DNA of 64,000 nt, taken from DATARH01 sp963778385 (GTDB taxonomy: Bacteria > Pseudomonadota > Alphaproteobacteria > ATCC43930 > CGMCC-115725). The stretch's first letter is position 1, and every line of letters begins with the position of its first letter. Where the stretch lies: positions 1 to 64,000 of the forward strand of contig CAVZUA010000009.1 of assembly GCA_963778385.1 (NCBI GenBank), read 5' to 3'. The notes under the pieces were generated by a model. It searched no databases. It worked only from the letters and a program-made list of their open reading frames with translations, and had not been told where the DNA came from. Positions 53,450 to 61,900 of this stretch are shown here, piece after piece. Both the position numbers and the translations under genes were made by a program.

Positions 53450-53482
53450 AAAAGGGAGCGGCTCGCCGCTCCCTTTTGTTTT
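53450..53482 (+). terminator. Rho-independent terminator after rpmA
   Basis: aaaagggagcg-gctcgc-cgctccctttt followed by gtttt: a stable GC-rich stem with A/T-rich flanks and a short T run, 23 nt after the rpmA stop. It should end the rplU-rpmA transcript, separating it from obgE. Confidence 0.85.
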
Positions 53483-53520
53483 GGGGTCGATCAAGTGCGG
53501 CGGGGCATCCGCCCCGCCTT

Positions 53521-53602
53521 CGGCACCAGCCCACTCCCCCACCCGGCCACCCAACGAGAGTATGCTGATTGGGTGGCCGGGTGGGGGAGTGGGCTGGTGC
53601 CG
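53521..53602. repeat. Perfect 34-bp inverted repeat upstream of obgE
   Basis: Left arm 53521-53554 begins cggcaccagcccactccccc; right arm 53569-53602 is its exact reverse complement; the loop is cgagagtatgctga (14 nt). It is flanked by small hairpins gcggggcatccgccccgcc (about 53499-53517) and ggttccgcgcaagcggaacc (53602-53621). It falls in the obgE leader, ending about 40 nt before the start codon, so it would form a very stable RNA hairpin or a DNA cruciform. Confidence 0.9.
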
Positions 53603-53642
53603 GTTCCGCGCAAGCGGAACCTAGGATAAAAGCGAAGCGACA

Positions 53643-54662
53643 ATGAAATTTCTCGACCAATGCAAGATCTACGTGAAGAGCGGCGACGGCGGGTCCGGTT
53701 CGCTGAGCTTCCGGCGCGAGAAATTTATCGAGTTCGGCGGGCCGGACGGTGGCGACGGAGGCAAGGGTGGCAACATCGTCCTCGTTGCCCAGGACAATCT
53801 CAACACATTGATTGACTATCGCTATCAGCAGCATTTCCGCGCCGCAAACGGGCGCGGCGGCGCCGGGCGCAACCGCACTGGCGCGGGCGGCGACGACTTG
53901 GTGCTGCGCGTCCCGGTCGGGACCCAGGTGATCGCCGAGGATGCCGAAACCGTGGTCGCCGATTTCACTGCCGCCGGTCAGCGCCGGACGTTGCTGCGCG
54001 GCGGCGATGGCGGGTTCGGCAACGCGCATTACAAGAGCGCGACCAACCAGGCGCCGCGCCGCGCCGACCCCGGCTGGCCGGGCGCCGAGGCGTGGATCTG
54101 GCTGCGGCTCAAGCTGATCGCCGATGTCGGGCTGGTCGGGCTGCCCAATGCGGGGAAGTCGACGTTTCTGTCGCGCGTCTCCCACGCCAAGCCGAAGATC
54201 GCCGACTACCCGTTCACCACCTTGCGCCCGCAGCTCGGCGTCGTACGCCGCGACGAGCGCGAATTTGTGCTCGCCGATCTGCCGGGGCTGATCGAAGGCG
54301 CTAGCGACGGGGCCGGGCTCGGCACCCGGTTTCTCGGCCATGTCGAGCGCTGCGCGGTGATCCTCCATCTGATCGACGGCACGGCCGACGATATCGTCGA
54401 CGCCTACCGGACCATTCGCGGCGAACTGGCCGGATACGGTCACGGCCTGGTCGACAAGCCCGAAATCGTCGGGCTCAACAAGATCGACGCGATAACGCCG
54501 GACGACGTGAAACGCAAATGCCGCGCGCTGATGCGTGCCGCTGGCCGCGGCGCCACCGTTCTGCCGCTGTCGGGCGTCAGCGGCGAGGGCGTGCCGGCGG
54601 TCGTCGGCACGCTGTTCCAGGCGATCGAAGCCGCGCGCGAACCTGCCCTCGCCGAGGCGTGA
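53643..54662 (+). CDS. obgE: Obg-family GTPase (ribosome assembly)
   Basis: 339 aa. The glycine-rich Obg fold MKFLDQCKIYVKSGDGGSGS, FGGPDGGDGGKGGNIVL and GRGGAGRNRTGAGGDDLVL is followed by the G domain: G1 GLPNAGKSTFLSRVS, G2/DYPFTTLRPQLG, G3 DLPGLIEGA, G4 GLNKIDAI. The variable C-terminal extension of some Obg proteins is absent, as is usual in alphaproteobacteria. It heads the obgE-proB-proA-nadD series. Confidence 0.97.
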   Translation: MKFLDQCKIYVKSGDGGSGSLSFRREKFIEFGGPDGGDGGKGGNIVLVAQDNLNTLIDYRYQQHFRAANGRGGAGRNRTGAGGDDLVLRVPVGTQVIAEDAETVVADFTAAGQRRTLLRGGDGGFGNAHYKSATNQAPRRADPGWPGAEAWIWLRLKLIADVGLVGLPNAGKSTFLSRVSHAKPKIADYPFTTLRPQLGVVRRDEREFVLADLPGLIEGASDGAGLGTRFLGHVERCAVILHLIDGTADDIVDAYRTIRGELAGYGHGLVDKPEIVGLNKIDAITPDDVKRKCRALMRAAGRGATVLPLSGVSGEGVPAVVGTLFQAIEAAREPALAEA

Positions 54663-54679
54663 TGTTCAGGCGCCCTCAA

Positions 54680-54780
54680 ACCCCCACCCCAACCCTCCCC
54701 CGCCAGCAGGGGAGGGGGCGGCAAACGCCGGCGATAACGGCCCCCTCCCCCGCTGGCGGGGGAGGGTTGGGGTGGGGGTA
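54680..54780. repeat. REP-like inverted repeat between obgE and proB
   Basis: Two arms of 27 nt, the left one starting cccccaccccaaccctcccc and the right one its exact reverse complement ending ggttggggtggggg, each with a local hairpin (ccctcccccgccagcaggggaggg and ccctcccccgctggcgggggaggg). It fills the gap between obgE and proB. Same family as the elements at 57.25 and 58.9 kb. Confidence 0.85.
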
Positions 54781-54801
54781 ATAGTGGACGCCTTGACCCT
54801 T

Positions 54802-55956
54802 ATGCCGACGGCGGCCGCCGCGCTCGCCGGAGCCAAGCGCATCGTGGTCAAGATCGGCTCGGCGCTGCTGGTCGATGATGGCGGGCTGGTGCGCCATGCC
54901 TGGCTCAACGGATTGGTTGACGACATCGTGCGCTGCCGGGTGCGCGGGCAGGAGGTCATCATCGTCTCGTCCGGCGCGATTGCCGTCGGGCGGCGGCATC
55001 TCGGACTGACCGGCCGCGCGCTGCGCCTTGAGGAAAAGCAGGCGGCGGCGGCAACCGGGCAGATTCGCCTCGCACATGCCTATCAGGAAGCGCTCGGCCG
55101 GCACGGCATCACCGTCGCGCAGATCCTGCTGACTCCCGACGATACCGAGGCGCGCCAGCGCCACCTCAATGCCCGCGCCACTTTCGCGCAATTGCTGGCG
55201 CTGGGCGCGGTGCCGGTGGTCAACGAGAACGACACGATCGCCACCGCGGAAATCCGCTTCGGTGACAACGACCGGCTCGCCGCCCGCGTCGCGCAGATGG
55301 TCAGTGCCGATATGCTGGTGCTGCTCTCCGACATCGACGGGCTCTACACCGCCGACCCACGCCAGGACCCGGAGGCGCGCCACATCCCGCTGGTGCGCGA
55401 GATCGGCGCGGAGATCGAAGGGATGGCAGGCACCGCGCCGCCCGGCTACAGCTCCGGCGGCATGGTCACCAAGCTCGCCGCGGCGCGTATCGCGATGAGC
55501 GCCGGCTGCCATATGCTGATCGCCCAAGGGCGTCCGGGACAGGGACGGCCCGGCCGCGGCCCACTCGCCGCAATCGAAGCGGGCGGCAAGGCGAGCCTGT
55601 TCCTGCCGCGCGCCGAGCCGCGTTCGGCGCGCAAGGCGTGGATCGCCGGCGCGGTCAACCCCGCCGGTACGCTGACTGTCGACGACGGCGCGGCCAACGC
55701 GCTGCGCCAGGGCCGCAGCCTGCTTCCCGCCGGCGTGGTCGCGGTCGAGGGCAGCTTCGAGCGTGGCGATTGCGTGGTCATCCGCAGCAGGGCGGGGATT
55801 GAGGCGGGGCGTGGGCTTTCTGCCTATGCCAGCAGCGACATCCAGCGCATCGCCGGACACAAGAGCGGTGAAATCGCGGCCATCCTCGGCTATCGTGGCC
55901 GCGACGAGATCATCCACCGCGACGATCTGGTGCTGAGCGAAAGCGGCCCGCAATGA
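54802..55956 (+). CDS. proB: Glutamate 5-kinase
   Basis: 384 aa; first step of proline synthesis. AAK kinase domain: KRIVVKIGSALLVDDGG, VIIVSSGAIAVGRRHLGL, EEKQAAAATGQIRLAHAYQE, AVPVVNENDTIATAEIRFGD and MLVLLSDIDGLYTADPR. The C-terminal PUA domain is present (about 280-384). I use the ATG at 54802; a GTG at 54784, closer to a G-rich stretch, would add six residues. Its stop overlaps the proA start as ATGA. Confidence 0.95.
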   Translation: MPTAAAALAGAKRIVVKIGSALLVDDGGLVRHAWLNGLVDDIVRCRVRGQEVIIVSSGAIAVGRRHLGLTGRALRLEEKQAAAATGQIRLAHAYQEALGRHGITVAQILLTPDDTEARQRHLNARATFAQLLALGAVPVVNENDTIATAEIRFGDNDRLAARVAQMVSADMLVLLSDIDGLYTADPRQDPEARHIPLVREIGAEIEGMAGTAPPGYSSGGMVTKLAAARIAMSAGCHMLIAQGRPGQGRPGRGPLAAIEAGGKASLFLPRAEPRSARKAWIAGAVNPAGTLTVDDGAANALRQGRSLLPAGVVAVEGSFERGDCVVIRSRAGIEAGRGLSAYASSDIQRIAGHKSGEIAAILGYRGRDEIIHRDDLVLSESGPQ

Positions 55957-57236
55957 ACGATGTCCTGCCTTTGGAGAAGCCGGCCGCACTGGCGGCGACG
56001 ATGGCCGAGCTCGGCCGGCGCGCGCGCGAGGCGGCGGCGCGGCTGTCGCTCGCCTCGGCCGACGCCAAGGTCGCCGCACTGAAGGCCGCCGCGGCCGCGG
56101 TGCGCAGCCGGCAGAACGAGATCCTCGCCGCCAATGCCGAGGATATCGATGCCGCGAAGGCCAACGGTATCGGCGCCGCGCTGCTCGACCGGCTGGCGCT
56201 CGACCCCAAGCGGCTGGAAGGCGTCGCCAAAGGCCTTGAGGATATCGCCGCGCTGCCCGACCCGGTGGGCCATGTGCTCGCCGAATGGGAGCGGCCGAAC
56301 GGTCTCAGGATATCGCGGGTCGCGGTGCCGCTCGGGGTCATCGGCATCATCTATGAGAGCCGCCCCAATGTGACCGCCGACGCCGGAGCGCTCGCGCTCA
56401 AATCGGGCAATGCGGCGATCCTGCGCGGCGGGTCGGAAAGCTTTCATTCGTCGCGCGCGCTGGTCGCGGCGCTGCAGGACGGGCTGCGCGCCGCCGATCT
56501 GCCGGAGGCGGCGATCCAGCTCGTGCCGACGCGCGACCGCGACGCGGTCGGCCATATGCTCGGGATGAGCGGGGTCATCGACATCATCGTGCCCCGCGGC
56601 GGCGCGTCGCTCATCGAGCGGGTGCAACGCGAGAGCCGCATCCCGGTCATCGCTCATCTCGAAGGCCTCTGCCACACCTATATCGACGGCGCCGCCGACC
56701 CGGAGAAGGCACGCGCGATCGCTCTCAACGCCAAGATGCGGCGCGTCTCGGTCTGCGGCGCGACCGAAACGCTGCTGGTCGACCGCAAGGCTGCGGCGAT
56801 GCTGCCGCCGATCCTCGCCGATCTGAAGAAGGCCGGCTGCGAGTTGCGCGGCGACCCCGAGGTGCGCGCTCTGGCCGATGATGTCGCGCCGGCGAGCGAA
56901 GAGGATTGGCGCACCGAATATCTCGACGCGATCCTCGCGGTGCGCATGGTCGATGGCGTCGGCGAGGCGATCGACCATATCGAGCGCTACGGCTCGCATC
57001 ATACCGATGCGATCGTCACCGAGGACCCGGCGACCGCCGAGCGGTTTCTGCGCGAGGTCGACAGCGCGATCGTGCTGGTCAATGCGTCGACACAATTCGC
57101 CGATGGCGGCGAGTTCGGCATGGGTGCCGAGATCGGCATCTCGACCCAGCGCCTGCCGCCGCGCGGTCCGGTCGGCGCCGCCGAGCTGACCACGTACAAA
57201 TATCTCGTCCGCGGCACCGGCCAGGTGCGCCCGTGA
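55953..57236 (+). CDS. proA: Gamma-glutamyl phosphate reductase
   Basis: 427 aa; second step of proline synthesis (glutamyl-5-phosphate to glutamate semialdehyde). Family landmarks are VPLGVIGIIYESRPNVTADA, ALALKSGNAAILRGGSES, PRGGASLIERVQRES, AHLEGLCHTYIDGAADPEKA with the catalytic Cys, and FADGGEFGMGAEIGISTQRL near the end. Overlaps proB by 4 nt. Confidence 0.96.
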   Translation: MNDVLPLEKPAALAATMAELGRRAREAAARLSLASADAKVAALKAAAAAVRSRQNEILAANAEDIDAAKANGIGAALLDRLALDPKRLEGVAKGLEDIAALPDPVGHVLAEWERPNGLRISRVAVPLGVIGIIYESRPNVTADAGALALKSGNAAILRGGSESFHSSRALVAALQDGLRAADLPEAAIQLVPTRDRDAVGHMLGMSGVIDIIVPRGGASLIERVQRESRIPVIAHLEGLCHTYIDGAADPEKARAIALNAKMRRVSVCGATETLLVDRKAAAMLPPILADLKKAGCELRGDPEVRALADDVAPASEEDWRTEYLDAILAVRMVDGVGEAIDHIERYGSHHTDAIVTEDPATAERFLREVDSAIVLVNASTQFADGGEFGMGAEIGISTQRLPPRGPVGAAELTTYKYLVRGTGQVRP

Positions 57237-57251
57237 TGTCTCGTGCGGCGG

Positions 57252-57356
57252 CCACCCCCACCCCAACCCTCCCCCGCTTGCGGGGGAGGGAGATTTCCGA
57301 TGCCGGGAATTGGGTTCCCCCTCCCCCGCAAGCGGGGGAGGGTCGGGGTGGGGGTA
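57252..57356. repeat. REP-like inverted repeat between proA and nadD
   Basis: cccccaccccaaccctcccc at the left and its near-perfect complement (gagggtcggggtggggg) at the right, each with a local hairpin of the cccccgcttgcggggg type. It ends about 17 nt before the nadD start. Same family as at 54680-54780. Confidence 0.85.
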
Positions 57357-57372
57357 ACATCTGGCAGGTGCG

Positions 57373-58407
57373 ATGGTAAGCGCGCTCTACGGCAGGCCGC
57401 ATCGCCGCATCGGCCTGCTCGGCGGGTCGTTCAACCCGGCGCATGGCGGTCACCTGCATATCAGCCTGATGGCGTTGCGCCGGCTCGAGCTCGACGAGGT
57501 GTGGTGGCTGGTCTCGCCGCAGAACCCGCTGAAGCCGGTGAAGGGGATGGCGCCGTTCGCCGAACGGGTGGCCGGCGCCGAGGCCTTCGCCAAAGGCCAT
57601 CCGCGCGTCCGGGTCAGCGCGATCGAGGCCGCGCTCAATACGACCTACACCGCCGACACGATCACCGCGCTCGAACGGCGCTTCCCGCACGCCCGTTTCG
57701 TCTGGCTGATGGGTGGCGACAACCTTGCGCAGCTGCCACGCTGGGAGCGCTGGGTCGAGCTCATGGAGCGCGTGCCGATCGCGGTCTTCGACCGGCCGCA
57801 GACCTCGCTGCGCGCGCTCGCCGGCCAAGCAGCGCAGCGTTTCGCCCAAGCCCGCGTCCCGGCCGAAGCGGCGCGGCGGCTCGCCGAGATGAAATCGCCT
57901 GCCTGGGCGTTCTTTCATACAAAGCTCGACCCGCGCTCGGCGACCGAAATCCGCCGCAAGCGGCCGAGCCGCCCACGAAAACCCACGGCTCGAAAACCAA
58001 AGGAGAGCGCGACGATCACCCCGCTTCCCGCGCGCCGCAAACGCAAGGCACAGCCGGCGGACCCGCCCGCGCGCGAACTGCTGGCGACGATCGTTGCCAG
58101 CCTCGACGATGGCATGGCGATCGACATCGTGACGATTGACCTCGCCGGCAAGACAATGCTCGCGGACTACATGGTCATCGCCAGCGGCCGCACCGCGCGG
58201 CAGGTGGCGGCGCTGACCGAACACCTGCTCGAAGCACTCGGGAAAAAGCGCCGCGTCTCGGTCGAGGGCAAGACGCAGGGCGACTGGGTGTTGGTCGATG
58301 CCGGCGACGTGATCGTCCATCTGTTCCGACCGGAAATCCGCGCCTACTACAATCTGGAAAAAATGTGGAGCGCGGCGCTGCCCGGCGCCGAGGCGGCCGG
58401 TCAGTAG
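57373..58407 (+). CDS. nadD-rsfS: Fused nicotinate-nucleotide adenylyltransferase / ribosome silencing factor (NadD-RsfS)
   Basis: One open frame of 344 aa covers two proteins that are normally separate. Residues 1-195 are NadD (nicotinate mononucleotide to NaAD): GLLGGSFNPAHGGHLHIS with the HxxH-type site, WWLVSPQNPLKP, FVWLMGGDNLAQLPRWERW and RSATEIRRK at its end. A basic linker (about 196-235, RPSRPRKPTARKPKESA and on) leads to RsfS: ELLATIVASLDDGMAIDIVT, ADYMVIASGRTARQVAALTE, GDWVLVDAGDVIVHLFRPE and YNLEKMW. No stop exists in any frame across the linker. AAGGAGAG precedes an ATC at 58018 where an independent rsfS would start, so either a true fusion or a split gene with an altered start codon is possible. 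Confidence 0.9.
   Translation: MVSALYGRPHRRIGLLGGSFNPAHGGHLHISLMALRRLELDEVWWLVSPQNPLKPVKGMAPFAERVAGAEAFAKGHPRVRVSAIEAALNTTYTADTITALERRFPHARFVWLMGGDNLAQLPRWERWVELMERVPIAVFDRPQTSLRALAGQAAQRFAQARVPAEAARRLAEMKSPAWAFFHTKLDPRSATEIRRKRPSRPRKPTARKPKESATITPLPARRKRKAQPADPPARELLATIVASLDDGMAIDIVTIDLAGKTMLADYMVIASGRTARQVAALTEHLLEALGKKRRVSVEGKTQGDWVLVDAGDVIVHLFRPEIRAYYNLEKMWSAALPGAEAAGQ
58018..58407 (+). other. rsfS: RsfS (DUF143) portion of the fused gene
   Basis: RsfS binds uL14 and blocks subunit joining when nutrients run out. In related bacteria it is an independent gene directly after nadD. Here the expected N-terminus reads ITPLPARRKRKAQP with ATC in place of ATG, 9 nt after a good GGAG. No ATG, GTG or TTG lies nearby in frame, so stand-alone translation would need a non-standard start. 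Confidence 0.7.
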
Positions 58408-58417
58408 GGACGCCGCC

Positions 58418-58875
58418 ATCCGCATCCTCATCCTCGCGATCGGCAAGCAGCGCCGCGGCCCACTCGGCGATCTGCAGACGCATTACGCCGCGCGCCTCAC
58501 CCCACCACCGGCGATCGTCGAACTGGAAGAGCGCCGAAGCTGCCACCCGAGCCGCTGCGGGCGCGCGAGGCCGAGCTGATCCTCGCGGCACTGCCGGCGG
58601 GTGCCCGGCTCGTCGCGCTCGACGAGCGGGGGACAAGCTGGTCGAGCCGCGACCTCGCCGAGCGGCTCGCGGCGTGGCGCGACCAAGGGGTCGCGACACT
58701 CGCCTTCGCGATCGGCGGCGCCGAGGGGCTCGGCCGCGCCGTCACCGAGCACGCCGACGCCGTGCTGTCGCTGGGCGCGATGACCTGGCCGCATTTGCTG
58801 GTGCGCGGGATGCTGCTCGAACAACTTTACCGCGCCCAGCAAATCCTCGCCGGCCACCCCTATCATCGGGAATAG
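58418..58875 (+). pseudogene. rlmH: rlmH: 23S rRNA (pseudouridine1915-N3)-methyltransferase, frameshifted and lacking a standard start
   Basis: SPOUT methyltransferase acting on helix 69 of 23S rRNA. The N-terminus reads IRILILAIGKQRRGPL, where family members have MRI; the first codon is ATC, and no other in-frame start is near. After PPPAIVELEER the frame breaks near base 58535 (one base missing), and the continuation is KLPPEPLRAREAELILAAL, LVALDERGTSWSSRDLAERL, LAFAIGGAEGLG and LSLGAMTWPHLLVRGMLLEQ then LYRAQQILAGHPYHRE, the complete SAM-binding knot. The span (458 nt) is one short of a multiple of three. Probably an intact gene with two sequence errors. Confidence 0.85.
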
Positions 58876-58887
58876 GGCCCCATGGCA

Positions 58888-58978
58888 TTGGTGCTGGCCC
58901 CCTCCCCGACCCTCCCCCGTGGCCACGGGGGAGGGAGACTTGCAGCGCCAAGCTGCAAGTGGGTGGGGGCCGGCACCG
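58888..58978. repeat. REP-like element between rlmH and gpmI
   Basis: Hairpins accctcccccgtggccacgg continuing to gggaggg (about 58909-58935) and cttgcagcgccaagctgcaag (58939-58959), enclosed by gtgctggccccc and gggggccggcac. It belongs with the ccctcccc elements at 54.7 and 57.3 kb. Confidence 0.7.
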
Positions 58979-59133
58979 ACGCATAGGGCTAATCGGATCG
59001 AGCTGCGGACTTCGTCAGTCTGCGCGGGATGGCGATGAAAATGGTCGGCACGCGTGACCTTGACCGCCGGAATGTGTCGCGGCGCGGCTTGTTTCGCGTA
59101 TATAACGCCTCGCCAACTGCCAGGTTTCCGCCG

Positions 59134-60696
59134 ATGACCCACCGCCCCCGCCCGGTCGTTTTGTGCATCCTCGACGGCTGGGGGGAGCGGCCGGAGGCGG
59201 CCGACAATGCGATCACGCCGCCAAGACGCCGGTCTGGCACCGCTTGATGCGCGCGCTGGCCGCATTCGCATCTCGAAGCGAGCGAGCATTTCGTCGGATT
59301 GCCGGACGGGCAGATGGGCAATTCCGAGGTCGGCCACACCAATCTCGGCGCCGGCCGTGTGGTGATGCAGGATTTGCCACGCATCGACCACGCGGTCGAG
59401 ATCCGGCGAGCTGGCGAAAATGCCGGCGCTCACCGACTTCATCGCCAAGGTAAAGGCCACGAACGGCACGGCGCACGTGCTCGGGCTGATGTCGCCGGGC
59501 GGGGTGCATTCGCATCAGCGACCAGATCGCCGCGCTCGCCCGCATCGCTCGCCGAGGCCGGGGTCAAGGTCGCGATGCACGCCGTGCTCGACGGCCGCGA
59601 TACCCCGCCGAAATCGGCGCTAGGAATATTTGAAGCAGTTCGCCGCCGACACCAAGGGCAGCGACGTTACCGTCGCCACGGTCAGCGGGCGCTATTATGC
59701 GATGGATCGCGACAAGCGCTGGGACCGCGTCGAGAAGGCCTATCGCGATCCTGACCGCGGGCGAGGGCGAGACGGCCGGCGACCCGATCGCCGCGGTCGA
59801 CGCCGGCTACGGCCGCGGCGAGACCGACGAGTTCGTGCTGCCGACCGCGATCGGCAGCTACAAGGGCATGGCGGATGGCGACGGGCTGCTGCTGGCCAAT
59901 TTCCGCGCCGACCGTATCCGCGAGATCGGCGGCGCGCTGCTCGACCCGGAATTTTCCGGCTTCAAACGCCCGCGCGCGGTCAAGTTCTCCGCCGCGCTCG
60001 GCTTCGTCGAATACTCCGAAGAACTCAACCGTTTCCTGGCGACGCTGTTCCCGCCGGCCGACCTCACCGACACCTTTGGCGAGATCGTCGCCAAAGCCGG
60101 GATGACCCAGCTGCGTATCGCCGAGACCGAGAAATACGCGCACGTCACGTTTTTCTTCAACGGCGGGCGCGAGGCCGAGTTTCCCGGCGAGGACCGCATC
60201 CTCGTGCCGTCGCCCAAGGTTGCGACCTATGACAAGCAGCCGCAAATGTCGGCGCCCGAAGTCACCGACAAGGTGGTGGAGGCGATCAAGTCCGGCAAAT
60301 TCGACGTCGTCGTGCTCAACTACGCCAACACCGACATGGTCGGGCATACGGGGCTGATCGACGCCGCGGTGCACGCGGTCGAGACTGTCGACTGCGTGCC
60401 TCGGCCGGCTCGCCGAGGCGGTCGAGGCGGCGGGCGGCACGCTGGTCATCACCGCCGATCACGGCAATGCCGAGATGATGCGCGATCCCAAGACCGGCGA
60501 GCCGCATACCGCGCACACGACCAACCCGGTGCCGTTTATCGTCGTCAACCCGCCGGCGGCGATCGGCCGGCTGGAGAACGGCCGACTCGCCGATGTCGCG
60601 CCGACGCTGCTCGCGCTGCTCGGCTTGCCGCAGCCGGCGGCGATGACCGGGCATTCATTGATCGACGACGCCGCGCGGATGCGCGCCGCCGATTGA
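59134..60696 (+). pseudogene. gpmI: gpmI: 2,3-bisphosphoglycerate-independent phosphoglycerate mutase, about eight frameshifts
   Basis: Glycolytic mutase (3-PGA to 2-PGA, two Mn ions). All family segments are present but spread over three frames: VLCILDGWGERPEAADNAI, TPVWHRLM, GQMGNSEVGHTNLGAGRVV with the catalytic Ser, GLMSPGGVHSHQ, HAVLDGRDTPPKSAL, TVSGRYYAMDRDKRWDR, ANFRADRIREIG, VVLNYANTDMVGHTGLIDA, LVITADHGNAEMM and HTAHTTNPVPFIVV. Frame changes fall near 59216 (base lost), 59253, 59401, 59518, 59550, 59626, 59750 and 60391 (base gained, or cg lost). The net shift is a multiple of three. Between breaks nothing is damaged, so repeated consensus error is far likelier than decay. Confidence 0.85.
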
Positions 60697-60706
60697 TCTT
60701 CTCGCG

Positions 60707-61900
60707 TTGCGTGCTTGCCGCGGGCTCGGACCCGCCTTTCTCGTCTTGTTGATCGCGTTTGCCGGCTCGGCACTCTCGGGCATTGCGGCGCCGACGGCGC
60801 CGCTCGAAGGCCAGATCACTCAGCTCGACGGCGTTCGCCAGCAATCCGTTGCGGCGGCGCTCGCGATGCAGCAGCGCGAGCGCTCCATCGGGGCCCTCGA
60901 CCTGGCGATCAGCGTCATGGAGCGCGGCGTCGAGAACAAGACCCGCGAAATCGCTCAGAGCCGCGCTGAACAGGAGGCGCTGCTCGGCGCGCTGGAGCGG
61001 CTGGCGCTTGCCCCTCCCGAGGCATTGGCGCTCGCGCCCGGAGGCCCGGTCGACCGGCTGCGCAGCGCGATCCTGATCGCCGCGGCGGTGCCGGCGCTGA
61101 CCGCGCGCGCACAGGAATTGGCCGGCCAGCTTGCGGCGCTGAACAGCGTGCGCGGCCAGGTCGACACCCGCCGCAAGGAGATCGACGATGCGCGCGCGGC
61201 GCTCGCCAGGGGCCGCGAGCAGCTGGCGCAGCTGATGTCGCGGCGCAACATGCTGGTCGGCGAGCTGTTGCACGACAGCGGCAAGCCAACCCAAGCGCCT
61301 GACGCGCTCGGCGATCAGGCGAGTGATCTGTTCGATCTCATCAAGCGCGCCGACGCCGCAACCGAGCAGCGCGACAAGGACCTGCTGGTTCGCTTGCGCC
61401 TGCTTTACGGCGCCCCGGCAAAGGGCGTCGCGCCGCCGACCGACCCGACCCGTCCCAAAGGGCTGCGCGCATTGGACACACAGCGCGCCGAGATGGTCTG
61501 GCCGGTCGCCGGCGAGCTGACGCAGCGCTTCGGCGAGGCGGACCGGAGCGGAAGGCCCAGCCAGGGCTTGACGTTGCAGGCGATGCCGGGTGGCGTGGTG
61601 ACCGCGCCGTTCGACGGGCGGGTCGACTATGTGGGTCCGTTTCGCGGTTATGGGCTGATCTTGATCATTCGCCACGGCGGCGGATATCATTCGCTGCTGG
61701 CGGGCTTGGGGCATGTCGATGTGGCGACGGGCCAATGGCTTCTGGCGGGTGAGCCGGTAGGCAGCCTGGCGGGCAGCGATGACAAGGGCGCCGGCGCGTC
61801 GTTCTATTTTGAAGTGCGCCGAGAGGGGCGGCCGGTCGATCCCCAATCACGGCTCGCAAGCCGCGATCAAAAGACCGAGGATGTCAGGGTGCGCGAATGA
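60707..61900 (+). CDS. envC: EnvC-like murein hydrolase activator (M23/LytM domain)
   Basis: 397 aa, start at a TTG 11 nt after the gpmI stop. N-terminal signal or anchor (LGPAFLVLLIAFAGSALSGI), a long coiled coil (about 35-230, GALDLAISVMERGVENKTRE and on), and a C-terminal LytM domain (about 265-380: VWPVAGELTQRFGEAD, GLTLQAMPGGVVTAPFDGRV, YGLILIIRHGGGYHSLLAGL). The zinc-ligand HxxxD at the first site appears to be lost (GLTLQA), as in EnvC, so it probably activates amidases rather than cutting peptidoglycan. It overlaps ctpA by 4 nt. Confidence 0.86.
   Translation: MRACRGLGPAFLVLLIAFAGSALSGIAAPTAPLEGQITQLDGVRQQSVAAALAMQQRERSIGALDLAISVMERGVENKTREIAQSRAEQEALLGALERLALAPPEALALAPGGPVDRLRSAILIAAAVPALTARAQELAGQLAALNSVRGQVDTRRKEIDDARAALARGREQLAQLMSRRNMLVGELLHDSGKPTQAPDALGDQASDLFDLIKRADAATEQRDKDLLVRLRLLYGAPAKGVAPPTDPTRPKGLRALDTQRAEMVWPVAGELTQRFGEADRSGRPSQGLTLQAMPGGVVTAPFDGRVDYVGPFRGYGLILIIRHGGGYHSLLAGLGHVDVATGQWLLAGEPVGSLAGSDDKGAGASFYFEVRREGRPVDPQSRLASRDQKTEDVRVRE

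Noticed and set aside
59134..60696. Programmed frameshifting in gpmI
   Set aside because: Eight shifts without slippery heptamers or shared context are not compatible with known programmed frameshifting; sequence error is simpler.
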